From CAYZMS01 sp964479625 (lineage in GTDB: Bacteria; Bacteroidota; Bacteroidia; Chitinophagales; Saprospiraceae): DNA of 64,000 nucleotides. Shown piece after piece: positions 1-8,688 of this stretch (its first letter is position 1; each line of letters begins with the position of its first letter). Under the pieces are notes generated by a model, which saw only the letters and a program-made list of their open reading frames with translations, made no database searches and had not been told where the DNA came from. Made by a program: the position numbers and the translations under genes. The stretch covers positions 32,958 through 96,957 of the forward strand of contig CAYZMS010000019.1 in assembly GCA_964479625.1 (NCBI GenBank), given 5' to 3'.

Positions 1-363
1 TCAGCTGAATATGTTTTTTCGAATGGCAATGAACGTATACTGTTATGCGAACGCGGGATCCGAACCTTCGAAAACGCCTATCGGAATACTATGGATATTA
101 ATGCCATAGCCATTCTAAAGGAAAAAAGCCACCTGCCGGTGATCGCAGATCCCTCCCACGGGATTGGCTTGCGTCGGTTTGTTCCACAGGTGGCCCTGGC
201 GGGATTGATGGCAGGAGCGGACGGGCTCATTTGTGAGGTGCACCCGAGTCCTGAAAAGGCGTTTTCCGATGGTCAACAGACCCTTAGTTTTCCGGAGGCG
301 GAGCGGCTCTATGCCGCCATTCGGAAGACATACTCAGTCCGGAAAGAACTTTTGATGGATTGA
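1..363 (+). CDS. 3-deoxy-7-phosphoheptulonate (DAHP) synthase, C-terminal part (5' end outside window)
   Basis: The frame is open from base 1, so only about the last 120 residues are present. It matches the C-terminal half of the type I beta (AroG/KDPG-aldolase-like) DAHP synthases, which condense phosphoenolpyruvate and erythrose 4-phosphate at the entry of the shikimate pathway. Visible family motifs are LCERGIRTFE, the PVIADPSHGIG stretch with the metal-binding His, and GADGLICEVHPSPEKAFSDG with Glu and His. The protein stops at TGA 361-363. Whether the missing N-terminus carries a chorismate mutase domain, as in many Bacteroidota, cannot be seen. lipB follows on the same strand. Confidence 0.9.
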   Translation, partial: SAEYVFSNGNERILLCERGIRTFENAYRNTMDINAIAILKEKSHLPVIADPSHGIGLRRFVPQVALAGLMAGADGLICEVHPSPEKAFSDGQQTLSFPEAERLYAAIRKTYSVRKELLMD

Positions 364-428
364 TCCGTTCTTTTAAACAGCTTGGTTCCAGTTTTGATTC
401 TCCGTACATTTGTTTTACCAGGAGCGAT

Positions 429-1172
429 ATGCAGCAAGTAGTTTTTCAAGATCTGGGGTGTATTAATTACCAGGAGGCCTGGGACCATCAAACCCGTTTG
501 CATAAGGAGCTGATCGAACGTAAACGGCGCAATCGCAAGCTCCAGGAGACCGGTCAAGCTCCAGAGGCCCTTCAACATTATTTTCTCTTGTGCGAACACC
601 CTCCCGTTTATACCCTAGGCAAAAGTGGCTCTCTTGAAAACCTTCTGTTGAGTGAAGAACAATTAAGCGCAAAGGGCTTTCAATTTTTCAAGATCAATAG
701 AGGAGGGGACATTACCTACCATGGCCCGGGCCAGATCGTTGGTTATCCCATTTTCGACCTGGAAGGCTTTTTTACAGATGTACATCGTTATGTTCGTTTT
801 ATTGAAGAGGCCATCATTCGGACCATTGCTGAGTATGGGCTAAAAGGTATTCGGGAAAAAGGATATACCGGGGTGTGGCTGGAATCCACCAACAGCTTGC
901 CGGCGCGAAAGATCTGTGCGATCGGTGTTCACCTTAGCCGCTGGGTAAGCATGCACGGCTTCGCATTTAATGTCAACACCACTATTGACCATTTCAATAA
1001 TATCATTCCCTGCGGCATAGCCGATGAAAATAAGGCAGTCACTTCCCTGGAAAAAGAACTGGGAAGGTGGGTCGATCTAGAAGAAGTAAAAGCAAAAGTG
1101 AAAGCACATTTTGCCGCTTTGTTTGAATTCAGGTGGCGCGAGCAGGCAGAACCAGGTGTTACTGCCTTATGA
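429..1172 (+). CDS. lipB: Octanoyltransferase LipB
   Basis: Transfers octanoyl from acyl carrier protein to lipoyl domains, the first step of protein lipoylation, in the cytoplasm. The sequence shows the LipB core: RGGDITYHGPGQIVGYP near residues 91-107, the catalytic Lys in ARKICAIGVH (about residue 161) and the catalytic Cys in IIPCGI (about residue 195). I chose ATG 429 because it follows an AGGAG at 420-424 with four-base spacing and gives 247 residues, a usual length; the frame also extends upstream to a TTG at 360 that overlaps the previous stop, but that extension has no LipB similarity. The downstream gene overlaps its stop (ATGA at 1169-1172). Confidence 0.95.
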   Translation: MQQVVFQDLGCINYQEAWDHQTRLHKELIERKRRNRKLQETGQAPEALQHYFLLCEHPPVYTLGKSGSLENLLLSEEQLSAKGFQFFKINRGGDITYHGPGQIVGYPIFDLEGFFTDVHRYVRFIEEAIIRTIAEYGLKGIREKGYTGVWLESTNSLPARKICAIGVHLSRWVSMHGFAFNVNTTIDHFNNIIPCGIADENKAVTSLEKELGRWVDLEEVKAKVKAHFAALFEFRWREQAEPGVTAL

Positions 1173-1582
1173 AGACGGAACATATGAAAAAGGACATACC
1201 CAATCTAAAGGTAAAAGACGTTGCCATTGCAATCGTCCCGAGAAAAGAAGATGAGGAATTATGGGACAGCTTCCTGATCAATTTTAAAAATGAACCCCTT
1301 GAGAATGTCCTGGTAAATTCCCGGGGGTACGGGGAGTTGGAAGGACGGGAGGTGAAAACCACCGTTCTGCGTCATTTCTTCGACTCTATTCAACCAAAAT
1401 CCTTTACACAGATCGAACCCATTCAAACTAAACTATTCGGTATTACTAACGAATATTGGGTCAGTTTTTCTTTCGAAGAGCATATGTATGATAAAAAGTA
1501 TGTCTTCGTTTCCGGAAGCATCAGTGAAACTTTATTTACCACCATTCCTTTCCTGAATAAAAGGGGGGTTATGATTCGCTAA
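1169..1582 (+). CDS. Conserved hypothetical protein downstream of lipB
   Basis: Encodes 137 residues if it starts at the ATG that overlaps the lipB stop as ATGA; a second ATG at 1184 is equally possible. I do not recognise a named domain. The protein is soluble, has no signal peptide or membrane segment, and has a mixed alpha/beta pattern with a patch GYGELEGREVKTTVLRHFF followed by a beta-rich tail. Proteins of this kind seem widespread in Bacteroidota, sometimes mislabelled as a phenylalanyl-tRNA synthetase subunit (from memory). Translational coupling to lipB suggests co-expression but not a function. Confidence 0.7.
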   Translation: MKTEHMKKDIPNLKVKDVAIAIVPRKEDEELWDSFLINFKNEPLENVLVNSRGYGELEGREVKTTVLRHFFDSIQPKSFTQIEPIQTKLFGITNEYWVSFSFEEHMYDKKYVFVSGSISETLFTTIPFLNKRGVMIR

Positions 1583-1787
1583 ATTCCTGCAAATCAAAAA
1601 AGAAGGGGAATCCTTTATTTCTTAAGATTTCAGGGCTGCTGGTAAATTCCTGCCTTTCTATTGACTATTTGGTTTCGCCAATTGTCTTCAATTAATTATT
1701 TTTAGCGGCTATTCAAAAAATAAGGCAGAGGGTATTTCATTAGACCAGACACCTCTGGTGAAAGGTAACCCCCTCATAAGGCAGAAT

Positions 1788-4700
1788 ATGCGTTTACAAC
1801 AACTGGAAATAAAAGGGTTTAAGAGTTTTGCTAACCAGACGGTGATCAATTTTCAAGAGGATGTCATCGGCATCGTTGGCCCGAATGGCTCTGGAAAGTC
1901 AAATATTGTGGATGCCATTCGTTGGGTATTGGGGGAACAAAAGAGCAAGGAGCTTCGCCTTGATCAAATGTCCAGTGTCATTTTTAATGGCGCCAAAAAA
2001 CGAAAGCCCTCCGGCGTAGCCGCGGTATCACTGACCTTTGAGAATACTAAACATATTCTTCCCACGGAGTACCAGGCGGTGACCATTACCCGTATGCTCT
2101 ATCGAAGCGGTGAAAGTGAGTACCGACTCAATGGGGTTCCCTGCCGATTGAAAGATATTACCTCTCTTTTCCTGGATACCGGCATTGGTTCCAACTCCTA
2201 TGCCATCATTGCGCTAGGAATGGTGGATGACATCCTTTCCGACAAAGATAATTCCCGCCGGCGAATGTTCGAACAGGCGGCAGGTATTTCGAAATACAAA
2301 ATTCGAAAACGGGAAACCCTCAATAAACTCCAAAGCGCTTCCGAAGACCTGGAACGGGTGGAGGATCTTTTGCATGAGATCAATGTTAACCTCAAGGCCC
2401 TGGAACGGCAAGCCAAGCGCACCCAGCGTTATTTCGAATTAAAAGAGACCTATAAGGAATACAGTATTGAACTGGCATTACTTCAGATGGCAGGGCTCAA
2501 AAAAAGCCATCAGCAGGTAAAGGAGCAAATCGGTAAAGAACAGGATGCTTATCGGGCGATCGAGGCCCAGGTAACCCAAACGGAAGCCGGCTTACAGCAG
2601 GAACGCAAATTGCACGTCGATAAGGAAAAGGCCCTTAGCGAACGCCAGCGGGACTTGAACCATCTGGTTGGTAGCATCCGGAACATGGAAAATGAACGGC
2701 AAATGCTGCAGCAAAAGCAGGAGTTTGTTCAACAGAATCGGACAAAACTGGAAGCTTCCATAACAGACGCAGAAAGCCGTATTCATCAACTGGAAGAAGA
2801 TATTGAGCATTTTAGGTCAGAATTGAACCAGGAAAAAAGGGTAGAATCCCGACTTGAACTTGAACTGGAGGAAGCAGAAAAGGAATTGAGGAGCATCCGG
2901 GAAAGCCATGGCGCCAGAAAATCTGATCTCGATAAGATAGTGGCCGCTCAGCAAACCATCGAACGCCGCTTATTTGAGCTGGAAAAACAACGGGCCGTCA
3001 ACAGTAATCAAATGGAAGGAGCCCAGCGAGAAAAAGAGCGCAATGCCGAGGAGGTGGAGCGTAGAAAGGGAGAGACCGACCTCCTGAAAGCCAAGATCAA
3101 AGAGGTCGAAAAACGGCTCCGGGAACAGCAGCGCATGTTGGAAGAGCTTCAAGCTGCGGAAGAAAAAAGACAGGCCAATATTGAGCAGTCCGAAAAAGAC
3201 CTGGAGGAGTTTAACCGAAAAATGGCTGCCGTACGACGGGGGCTGGATGCCAAGCGAAATGAATACAAGCTCACCAAAAGTATGGTGGAAAAGCTCGAAG
3301 GCTTCCCTGAATCCATTCGATTCTTAAACCAAAATCAGGAGTGGGGGAGAGAGGCTCCTCTTTTATCAGACCTCATCTATGTAAAGGAGGAATATCGGGT
3401 AGCTATCGAAAACTACCTGGAACCCTTTCTAAACTATTACGTGGTTGAAAAACTGGAAGATGCCTACGCGGCTATTCGACTTTTGGGGAAAAGCCAGAAA
3501 GGGAAGGCCAATTTTTTTGTGCTGGATACCTTTAAGAATTATCAGCCTCCAATGACCCTCTTGCCGGATACGCAAAGAGCGGTGGATCTGATCGAAACGG
3601 AGGACAGGTATCGAAGCCTTTGCGGGTATTTATTGGAAAACGTTCTATTGACCGATCAGGAGGAAGCAAAGGGTGAATTACCCGATAGCAATATTGTCTT
3701 ATTAAGCCGATCCGGGCGATTTATCAAACGTCGTTTTAGTCTGGCCGGTGGGTCCATTGGGTTATTCGAAGGGAAGAAGATCGGTCGGAAAAAGAATTTG
3801 GAGGTACTTGATGCGGCGATCTCCAAAGCCGAGCGGGAAGAAAACCGGATCTCTTCCGACTACTTTAATTTGCAGGAAAAGATACAACGCCTAAAGGCGG
3901 AACGTTCGGATCGTGCCATCGATGAACAACGAACCCAGATTGCCCGCCTGGAGCAGGAAAAGGTTTCTTTGGCCACCCGCCTGGAAAATTTCGAATCCTT
4001 TTCGAACGACCTGGATGTCAAAATTAAAGCTCTGGAACAGCAGTTCGGGGAGTTGGAGGAGGCCAACCAGGAAATTGACTCCAAACTGGATGAAGAGCAG
4101 GCGGCCCTGCAATCTGCCCGGGACAAGATCTCCGCCATAGATGGGGATTACAGGCAATTGGCCGAGCAATTAAGTGCAGCCTCCACTGCCTATAATAATA
4201 AGAACATAGCCTTTATACGCCAGCAAAACAAAACCGGAGCGCACCAGCGAGAATTAAATTTTCGGGAAAAACAATTGACCGAGACCCGTACCCAAATGGA
4301 GGAAAACCAAGTCTTCCACGCCCAATCCACCAACGAGTTGGAGCGCCTACAATCAAATCTGGAAACCCTGGCACTCCAGCTCCAAGATGGCTATGCAAAG
4401 CGCAAGGAACGAGAGACTTCCCTTTCTGAAGCGGAACAAACCTATTTCCAGGCCCGTAGCGGCATTACAGAACTGGAAGAGCAATTAAGGACGCTCAATC
4501 GCAAGCAGCAGGATGCTCAGATCCTTATCAACACCTTAAAGGATCGCTTCAACGAGCTGAAGTATGAGATCGGTTCGATCAGCCAACGCCTAAGAATTGA
4601 ATTCGACATTGGGATCAATGATATTATCAACCAGGATCCAAAGGGGGACCAGGCCTTTGAGGAACTTAAAGAGCGGGTTTCGAAATTAAAGGCCCGACTC

Positions 4701-5342
4701 GACAATTACGGGGAGATCAACCCCATGGCAGTGGAAGCCTACAATGAAATGAAGGAAAGGCACGATTCCATTGCCGTACAACGCGATGACATTTTAGAAG
4801 CCAAAGCTTCCCTCGAACAAACCATAGTGGAGATCGAGGAAACGGCCACCACACAATTCCTGGATGCTTTTGACAAGACCCGATTGTATTTCATTGAAGT
4901 ATTTCGCTCCCTTTTCACCAAGGACGATAACTGTGACCTCCTGCTGTTGGAACCCGATAACCCCCTGGAGTCGAAGATAGAGATCGTAGCTAAACCCAAG
5001 GGAAAACGTCCCCAATCTATAAGTCAGTTATCCGGTGGGGAGAAAACCCTTACCGCTACTGCTTTGCTCTTTGCCCTTTACCTCCTGAAACCAGCTCCTT
5101 TCTGTATTTTCGATGAGGTAGATGCGCCCCTGGATGATTCGAATATTTTGAAATTCAACAAAATCATTAAGAAGTTCTCCGATAACTCCCAGTTCATCAT
5201 CGTGACCCACAACAAACTCACCATGGAAGCCGTAGATGTTATTTACGGCGTTTGGGCGCAGGAGGGCGTTTCTGGCGTCTCCCCCGTAGATTTCCGGGAT
5301 TTTGACACCGTTGGGAACTTCGAAACGCTTGCCCAGGAATAA
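1788..5342 (+). CDS. smc: Chromosome segregation protein SMC
   Basis: ATPase of the SMC-ScpAB condensin that compacts and segregates the chromosome. With the start at ATG 1788 (RLQQLEIKGFKSFA follows at once, as in SMC proteins) it has 1184 residues, the usual size. In order: Walker A GPNGSGKSN at residues 31-39, a long coiled coil (about 170-500), a hinge around 510-660 where charged heptads stop, a second coiled coil to about 1000, the signature LSGGEKTLTA near 1081 and Walker B FCIFDEVDAPLDD near 1107. A longer frame from 1758 adds ten residues without similarity. The gene stands alone, followed after 66 bases by a sigma factor gene. Confidence 0.97.
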   Translation: MRLQQLEIKGFKSFANQTVINFQEDVIGIVGPNGSGKSNIVDAIRWVLGEQKSKELRLDQMSSVIFNGAKKRKPSGVAAVSLTFENTKHILPTEYQAVTITRMLYRSGESEYRLNGVPCRLKDITSLFLDTGIGSNSYAIIALGMVDDILSDKDNSRRRMFEQAAGISKYKIRKRETLNKLQSASEDLERVEDLLHEINVNLKALERQAKRTQRYFELKETYKEYSIELALLQMAGLKKSHQQVKEQIGKEQDAYRAIEAQVTQTEAGLQQERKLHVDKEKALSERQRDLNHLVGSIRNMENERQMLQQKQEFVQQNRTKLEASITDAESRIHQLEEDIEHFRSELNQEKRVESRLELELEEAEKELRSIRESHGARKSDLDKIVAAQQTIERRLFELEKQRAVNSNQMEGAQREKERNAEEVERRKGETDLLKAKIKEVEKRLREQQRMLEELQAAEEKRQANIEQSEKDLEEFNRKMAAVRRGLDAKRNEYKLTKSMVEKLEGFPESIRFLNQNQEWGREAPLLSDLIYVKEEYRVAIENYLEPFLNYYVVEKLEDAYAAIRLLGKSQKGKANFFVLDTFKNYQPPMTLLPDTQRAVDLIETEDRYRSLCGYLLENVLLTDQEEAKGELPDSNIVLLSRSGRFIKRRFSLAGGSIGLFEGKKIGRKKNLEVLDAAISKAEREENRISSDYFNLQEKIQRLKAERSDRAIDEQRTQIARLEQEKVSLATRLENFESFSNDLDVKIKALEQQFGELEEANQEIDSKLDEEQAALQSARDKISAIDGDYRQLAEQLSAASTAYNNKNIAFIRQQNKTGAHQRELNFREKQLTETRTQMEENQVFHAQSTNELERLQSNLETLALQLQDGYAKRKERETSLSEAEQTYFQARSGITELEEQLRTLNRKQQDAQILINTLKDRFNELKYEIGSISQRLRIEFDIGINDIINQDPKGDQAFEELKERVSKLKARLDNYGEINPMAVEAYNEMKERHDSIAVQRDDILEAKASLEQTIVEIEETATTQFLDAFDKTRLYFIEVFRSLFTKDDNCDLLLLEPDNPLESKIEIVAKPKGKRPQSISQLSGGEKTLTATALLFALYLLKPAPFCIFDEVDAPLDDSNILKFNKIIKKFSDNSQFIIVTHNKLTMEAVDVIYGVWAQEGVSGVSPVDFRDFDTVGNFETLAQE

Positions 5343-5408
5343 TTTTTCTATTCGAAGGTGATACTTTCCTCCTGAAATGGCACTTAAAAGTAAACATTCA
5401 ACTTTTAT

Positions 5409-5972
5409 ATGGAGAAAGTATCCAATTTTTCAACCGAACTGGTAACAAACCGGGAGCAGGTATTCAAAAATCTGTATCTACATTGTTTTTCGGCTGGTGC
5501 CAGAAGACTGGCCCGTATGGGGGCACAACTGGCCGATGCTGAAGATGTTTTCCAGGATAGTCTGATCCTGCTTTACGAAAGATCAAGGCAAAACACCCTG
5601 CCCGATTTATCTAATCCTCAGGCTTACCTTTGCGAAGTTTCCAGACGCTTGTGGTTAAGGAAGCAAAGAAATCAAGGTCAGCCTAACAACCTATTAGAAC
5701 CATTAAACGAATTCATTTCTTATGAAGGCGGTCAGTTATACGCTGAATCCCGTACGGACCTTCGACTTATCCGCCTGCTTGAATTGGCAGGGAAAAAGTG
5801 CCTGAAAGTGTTGCAGGCATTTTACTACCATGCCTGGAGTTTACAGGAAATTACCTCCCGGTTTGGGTTTAGGAATGTCCGGTCTGCTACCGTCCAAAAG
5901 TATAAGTGCCTTGAAAAGGTAAGGGAAAAGGTACGCCAAAAACAATCTAGTTATGAGACCATTGTGGAATAG
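5409..5972 (+). CDS. ECF-type RNA polymerase sigma factor
   Basis: 187-residue sigma-70 family protein. Region 2 is visible at residues 42-58 (ADAEDVFQDSLILLYE), the core-binding segment of ECF factors, and region 4 at about 128-175 (KCLKVLQAFYYHAWSLQEITSRFG followed by a basic recognition helix). Region 3 and region 1 are missing, as expected for ECF factors. The helix-turn-helix spacing is slightly unusual (RFGFRNVRSATVQKYKC). The gene ends inside the next one: the following ATG at 5953 lies 20 bases before this stop, so the two are translationally linked. Target promoters cannot be read from the window. Confidence 0.85.
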   Translation: MEKVSNFSTELVTNREQVFKNLYLHCFSAGARRLARMGAQLADAEDVFQDSLILLYERSRQNTLPDLSNPQAYLCEVSRRLWLRKQRNQGQPNNLLEPLNEFISYEGGQLYAESRTDLRLIRLLELAGKKCLKVLQAFYYHAWSLQEITSRFGFRNVRSATVQKYKCLEKVREKVRQKQSSYETIVE

Positions 5973-6237
5973 AGCCTACCGGATCGAACGATTGTTGACC
6001 GGGCAACTAAGCTCCCGTGCTCAGCAAAATATGTCTAAGGATCCCTACTGGGCAAGCCAGATCATCGATCAGCAAAGGGTATACAAGCTTATCCGGTTGA
6101 GCGGACGAAGAGCACTTAAAAGGGAATTAAAGGAAATAAGAGAGATAATCTGGGAATCCCCTTCCTATAAAACCTGGCAGAAGGAGGTAAGCATGTATTT
6201 CGAACCAAAACAACCAACAGATGCGAAATTTAAATAG
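5953..6237 (+). CDS. Small protein coupled to the ECF sigma factor, putative soluble anti-sigma
   Basis: 94 residues, no membrane segment and no zinc ligands. The N-terminal pattern RIERLLTGQLSSRAQQNMSKDP resembles the short helical bundle at the start of many Bacteroidota anti-sigma proteins (E-x-LL-x-G-x-LS followed by a DP-containing helix), and the rest is a charged helical segment. It overlaps the sigma gene by 20 bases and the ClpP-like gene by 17 bases, which argues that the three proteins act together. The anti-sigma role is inferred from this position and the weak pattern; it could also be an adaptor for the protease. It is not a well-known family. Confidence 0.55.
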   Translation: MRPLWNRAYRIERLLTGQLSSRAQQNMSKDPYWASQIIDQQRVYKLIRLSGRRALKRELKEIREIIWESPSYKTWQKEVSMYFEPKQPTDAKFK

Positions 6238-6868
6238 CAGCATAATTCCTATGGTCGTCGATGGAAATGACCGAAACGAAAGGTCTTACGATATTTATTC
6301 CTTCTTGCTAAAGGAACGCATCGTATTCCTTGGGACAAGTATTAACGACCAGGTAGCCAATTTGGTCGTGGCCCAAATGCTTTATCTGAATAGTTAACAT
6401 CAGACCTTGCCTATTCATTTGTACATCAATAGCCCAGGAGGCAGTGTTTATGCAGGTTTGACCATTTACGATGCCATGCGAATGGTTCAGGCACTGGTTT
6501 ATACTACTGCCGTTGGGGTTACGACCAGTATGGGAATCGTTTTGCTATCCTCTGGTGAGAAGGGGCATCGTTATGCGTTGCCTCATGCTACCATTCACAT
6601 GCATCCTGCAGGAGGTGGGGCCCAGGGGTATACGGAAGATGTACGAATCGCCTACCATGAGCAGGAACGCATGGAGAAGCCACTTTTTACGATTGTTGGA
6701 AAAAATACAGGCCACTCCTGACGAGAACTTGAAAAAGATTTCCGACGAGACCGATTTATGAATGCATTGGAGGCCAAGGACTACGAATTGGTGGATGAAA
6801 TAATGGGCGATACCGAACAAATCGTGTGGTTGGAGCGCTCGTCCATCCAGGTCCAATTCAGCAAATAA
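6221..6868 (+). pseudogene. ClpP-like protease paralogue, interrupted by two in-frame stop codons
   Basis: One reading frame of 215 codons aligns from end to end with ClpP: ERSYDIYSFLLKERIVFLG, then INSPGGSVYAGL, the catalytic Ser in TTSMGIVLLSSG, the catalytic His in HMHPAGGGAQG and the RRDRFMN-EAK-YELVDEI tail. It is cut by TAA at 6395-6397 (after LYLNS) and TGA at 6719-6721 (after GHS), yet there is no frameshift. Substitutions near the active site (TT for the usual AA before Ser, P for Q after His) suggest a divergent paralogue rather than the main clpP. It starts inside the preceding gene. Readthrough at both stops seems unlikely, so I call it a pseudogene. Confidence 0.85.
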
Positions 6869-6949
6869 GGCTGGGCGGAAAAAGGAGCGACATTACCCAA
6901 AAGGAACGCCGCCCCCAAGACTCAAATCGTAATTTTTTGTGCCGGCCAC

Positions 6950-8059
6950 TTAAATGATCGTCGATATTCTCTCTTTAATTTTCTCGTCATTCATGCGAAG
7001 AGAATCTGCTTCCTGAATGAGATAGGCGATCATATCCCCAATCTGGGAACAGGAAAATTTATTGTCCAGCTCCAGTTCGGCAGTGCCGATCCCTTTTTCC
7101 AGTAAATTATTGACCGTCACCTGTATGGCTTTGGCTTCTTCGAATAACTCGAAGGACTCTAGGAGTAGCGCAGCGGAAAGGATGGTAGCCATGGGATTGG
7201 CAATATCTTCTCCAGCGGCTTGTGGATAGGACCCATGGATGGGTTCGAATAAGGAGGTTTTTTCCCCTACCGATGCAGAAGGTAGTAAACCCAGAGAACC
7301 GGGGATCACACTGGCTTCATCGGATAGTATATCTCCAAACATATTGGAAGTCAGGATAACATCAAACTCCTTAGGCCATTGGATAAGTTGCATGGCGGCA
7401 TTGTCCACGTACATGGTTTTCAACTCCACCTGCGGGTAGTCCTTTGCAATTTCCTGAACTACCGCTCGCCAAAGCCTGGAGGTTTCCAGTACATTAGCCT
7501 TATCAACCAGCGTGAGCCGTTTTCTTCTTCGGCCTGCGGATTCAAAAGCCATATGGGCGATCCGGCTGATCTCATCAGCCTGGTAGCTGCAAACATCCCA
7601 GGCTTTGTTCTCTTCCCGGCCCCGGTCACCAAAGTAAATGCCACTGGTCAATTCCCGATAAATTACAAAATCCACTCCCTTTACCCGGTTGGAGCGAAGC
7701 GGTGATAAGTGCAATAAATTATCGTATGCCTTGACCGGTCGGATATTGGCAAATAACCCGAGGCTTTTGCGCAATTGGAGTAATCCCTGCTCCGGTCGGA
7801 CTGTAAGGGTTGGGTCGTGGTCGTATTTTGGATGCCCGATAGCTCCAAAAAGGATACCATCGGCCTGCATACAAGTTTCCAGGGTACTATCAGGAAGGGG
7901 ATTTCCCGTGCGCTCAATGGCGATTGCGCCTACGTCTGCATAACAATATTCGAAGAAGTGATCAAAACGGTCTGCAATGGCATCCAGTACTTTAACGCCC
8001 TGGTGAATGACCTCCGGCCCGATGCCGTCACCGGGCAGCACAGCGATTTTCTTTTTCAT
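6950..8059 (-). CDS. leuB: 3-isopropylmalate dehydrogenase
   Basis: NAD-dependent oxidative decarboxylation of 3-isopropylmalate to 2-oxoisocaproate, third step of leucine synthesis. The 369 residues show the family start KKIAVLPGDGIGPEV, the substrate-loop arginines (LRKSLGLFANIRP), the YRELTSGIYFGDRG motif and the metal site NMFGDILSDEASVIPGSLG. Length is typical. It is the last gene of the minus-strand operon leuA-leuC-leuD-leuB, 36 bases after leuD, the widest gap in the operon. Confidence 0.96.
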   Translation of the reverse strand: MKKKIAVLPGDGIGPEVIHQGVKVLDAIADRFDHFFEYCYADVGAIAIERTGNPLPDSTLETCMQADGILFGAIGHPKYDHDPTLTVRPEQGLLQLRKSLGLFANIRPVKAYDNLLHLSPLRSNRVKGVDFVIYRELTSGIYFGDRGREENKAWDVCSYQADEISRIAHMAFESAGRRRKRLTLVDKANVLETSRLWRAVVQEIAKDYPQVELKTMYVDNAAMQLIQWPKEFDVILTSNMFGDILSDEASVIPGSLGLLPSASVGEKTSLFEPIHGSYPQAAGEDIANPMATILSAALLLESFELFEEAKAIQVTVNNLLEKGIGTAELELDNKFSCSQIGDMIAYLIQEADSLRMNDEKIKERISTII

Positions 8060-8095
8060 GTTTGGTTTTACGATTTGAGTATAGATTAGCGGTTT

Positions 8096-8680
8096 TTACC
8101 GACTTTGTTCAAAGGATTCAATATGCTCGCGAATGCTGAGCAAATAGTCGATATCGTCGTATCCCTTCAGCAAACACATTTTTTTATATGGGTCTATTTC
8201 AAACTGCACGATCAACCCAATTTCAGGAACGCGCAGGCTTTGCTTTTCCAGGTTGATCTCAAACTGCACCTCATTATTGGCTTCAATTGCCCGAAATAGT
8301 TTATCCAGGCTTTCTGATGTTGTAACAATGGGAAGTAAACCATTATTAAGGGCATTTCCACGGAAGATATCTGCAAAAAAGCTGGAAATTACGACGCGAA
8401 AGCCATAATCAAAAAGAGCCCAGGCAGCATGTTCGCGGCTGGAACCACAACCAAAGTTCCGACCTGCTACCAAAATTTTCCCCTTGTACATAGGGTTATT
8501 TAAAATGAAATCCGGTTTTGGTGCACTATCTACCTGGTAGCGCCAGTCCCGAAAAAGGTTTTCTCCAAAACCTTCCCGGGTGGTTGCTTTCAAAAAGCGT
8601 GCAGGAATGATCTGGTCGGTATCAATGTCTTCAATAGGAAGGGGAACGGCCGTGGAGGTTAAGGTGGTAAATTTTTCCAT
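8096..8680 (-). CDS. leuD: 3-isopropylmalate dehydratase small subunit
   Basis: Swivelling small subunit that with LeuC isomerises 2-isopropylmalate to 3-isopropylmalate. Typical length of 194 residues. The DTDQIIPARFLK motif lies near residue 20, and GCGSSREHAAWAL near 76-88 is the aconitase small-domain substrate-binding loop. It is 8 bases downstream of leuC on the same strand, which fits equimolar synthesis of the two subunits. Confidence 0.96.
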   Translation of the reverse strand: MEKFTTLTSTAVPLPIEDIDTDQIIPARFLKATTREGFGENLFRDWRYQVDSAPKPDFILNNPMYKGKILVAGRNFGCGSSREHAAWALFDYGFRVVISSFFADIFRGNALNNGLLPIVTTSESLDKLFRAIEANNEVQFEINLEKQSLRVPEIGLIVQFEIDPYKKMCLLKGYDDIDYLLSIREHIESFEQSR

Positions 8681-8688
8681 GGGTCTTC

